Assembly: GCA_963774895.1 (NCBI GenBank)
Contig: CAVZGN010000002.1
Coordinates: forward strand, 1-64,000
Direction of reading: 5' to 3'
Length of the DNA: 64,000 nucleotides
Origin: REEB76 sp963774895
Lineage (GTDB): Bacteria > Pseudomonadota > Gammaproteobacteria > Natronospirales > REEB76
The stretch's first letter is position 1. Each line of letters opens with the position of its first letter. The translations under genes and the position numbers were made by a program. Shown piece by piece: positions 63,811-64,000 of this stretch. The notes under the pieces are model-generated. The model saw only the letters and a program-made list of their open reading frames with translations. It made no database searches and was not told the DNA's origin.

Positions 63811-64000
63811 TCAGGTGATATAGATGATGAACGCCACCTGGAAAACCAGGACTCTGAGAAATTGAGTGACAAATTTCAGCGCGGTTAGGTCAGACAGATG
63901 CGCCCGGCTGCGGTCGGCGACGACTCGTACCACCCGGGCACCGATGAATGCCAGCACCAATAATATCAACCCATACGTCAAGGCACCCAGGAAATGTATG
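63811..64000 (-). pseudogene. End of an MscS-like membrane protein, apparently truncated by a frameshift
   Basis: The visible 62 codons encode a membrane helix and linker: LTYGLILLVLAFIGARVVRV, then FVTQFLRVLVFQVAFIIYIT, then a stop. This looks like the region before the pore helix of MscS-family channels. After the stop, the +1-shifted frame reads TLIPMRG, resembling the 'xLIPxLR' segment that normally follows. The pore and beta domains are therefore missing and PPK2 starts 20 bases later. The upstream part is outside the window, so the assignment is tentative. Confidence 0.45.

Overview
The window is ordinary bacterial chromosome (moderate-to-high GC, Shine-Dalgarno starts, dense short-gap operons). 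Gene order and protein types point to a gammaproteobacterium near the Xanthomonadales/Nevskiales/Steroidobacterales. The signs are an rsmG-parA-parB-atpIBEFHAGDC-glmU-glmS block of the kind found near gammaproteobacterial origins, TPR-sulfotransferases beside a large TonB-dependent receptor, tandem S10 carboxypeptidases, a PA0069-type radical SAM gene, and GTAGGAGCG-type REP palindromes. I see no rRNA, tRNA, CRISPR array, insertion sequence or intact prophage. Species assignment is inference.

Layout. 1-8.2 kb: murI, an M48 protease, a regulatory gap with a sigma-54-type promoter, pepE, a bTHX-like ribosomal peptide, a diiron ferritin-like protein, an FKBP lipoprotein, a serine hydrolase and small envelope proteins. 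8.2-22.5 kb: a peptide-handling locus. Two TPR-sulfotransferases diverge from a TonB-dependent receptor, followed by an aldo-keto reductase, Xaa-Pro dipeptidase and three S10 carboxypeptidase paralogs, the third lacking the catalytic His. 22.5-37.3 kb: TlpA thioredoxin with a Cys-rich barrel protein, MFS, GST, TonB-C lipoprotein, a radical SAM gene under a strong LexA box, PilZ, POT peptide transporter, FMN reductase, a SatP-like protein, gamma carbonic anhydrase, LemA, a GIDE/EF-hand gene broken by one TAG, oligopeptidase A and exonuclease III.

37.5-44.5 kb: a monocarboxylate/acetate module (SSS symporter with DUF3311 partner, porin, SatP, acetate-CoA ligase), then an orphan phage/contractile-injection tail-tube gene. 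44.5-57.9 kb: glmS, glmU, the complete F1Fo ATP synthase operon, parB, parA and rsmG, all on the minus strand, with REP pairs and multi-hairpin repeats in the gaps. 57.9-64 kb: an orphan GspE/PilB-type ATPase where mnmG would be expected, a thioredoxin-NHL protein, zinc alcohol dehydrogenase, DUF3175 protein, PPK2 kinase and the end of an MscS-like membrane protein that appears frameshifted.

Two themes run through the accessory part. One is peptide import and breakdown: TonB receptor, POT transporter, PepQ, PepE, PrlC and S10 enzymes. The other is acetate/monocarboxylate uptake and activation. The best leads are the LexA-controlled radical SAM gene, the sulfotransferase/TonB/S10 locus with its His-to-Tyr paralog, the TAG-interrupted GIDE/EF-hand gene, the orphan tail-tube gene, the sigma-54 promoter before pepE, and a repeated three-hairpin element with compensatory changes.
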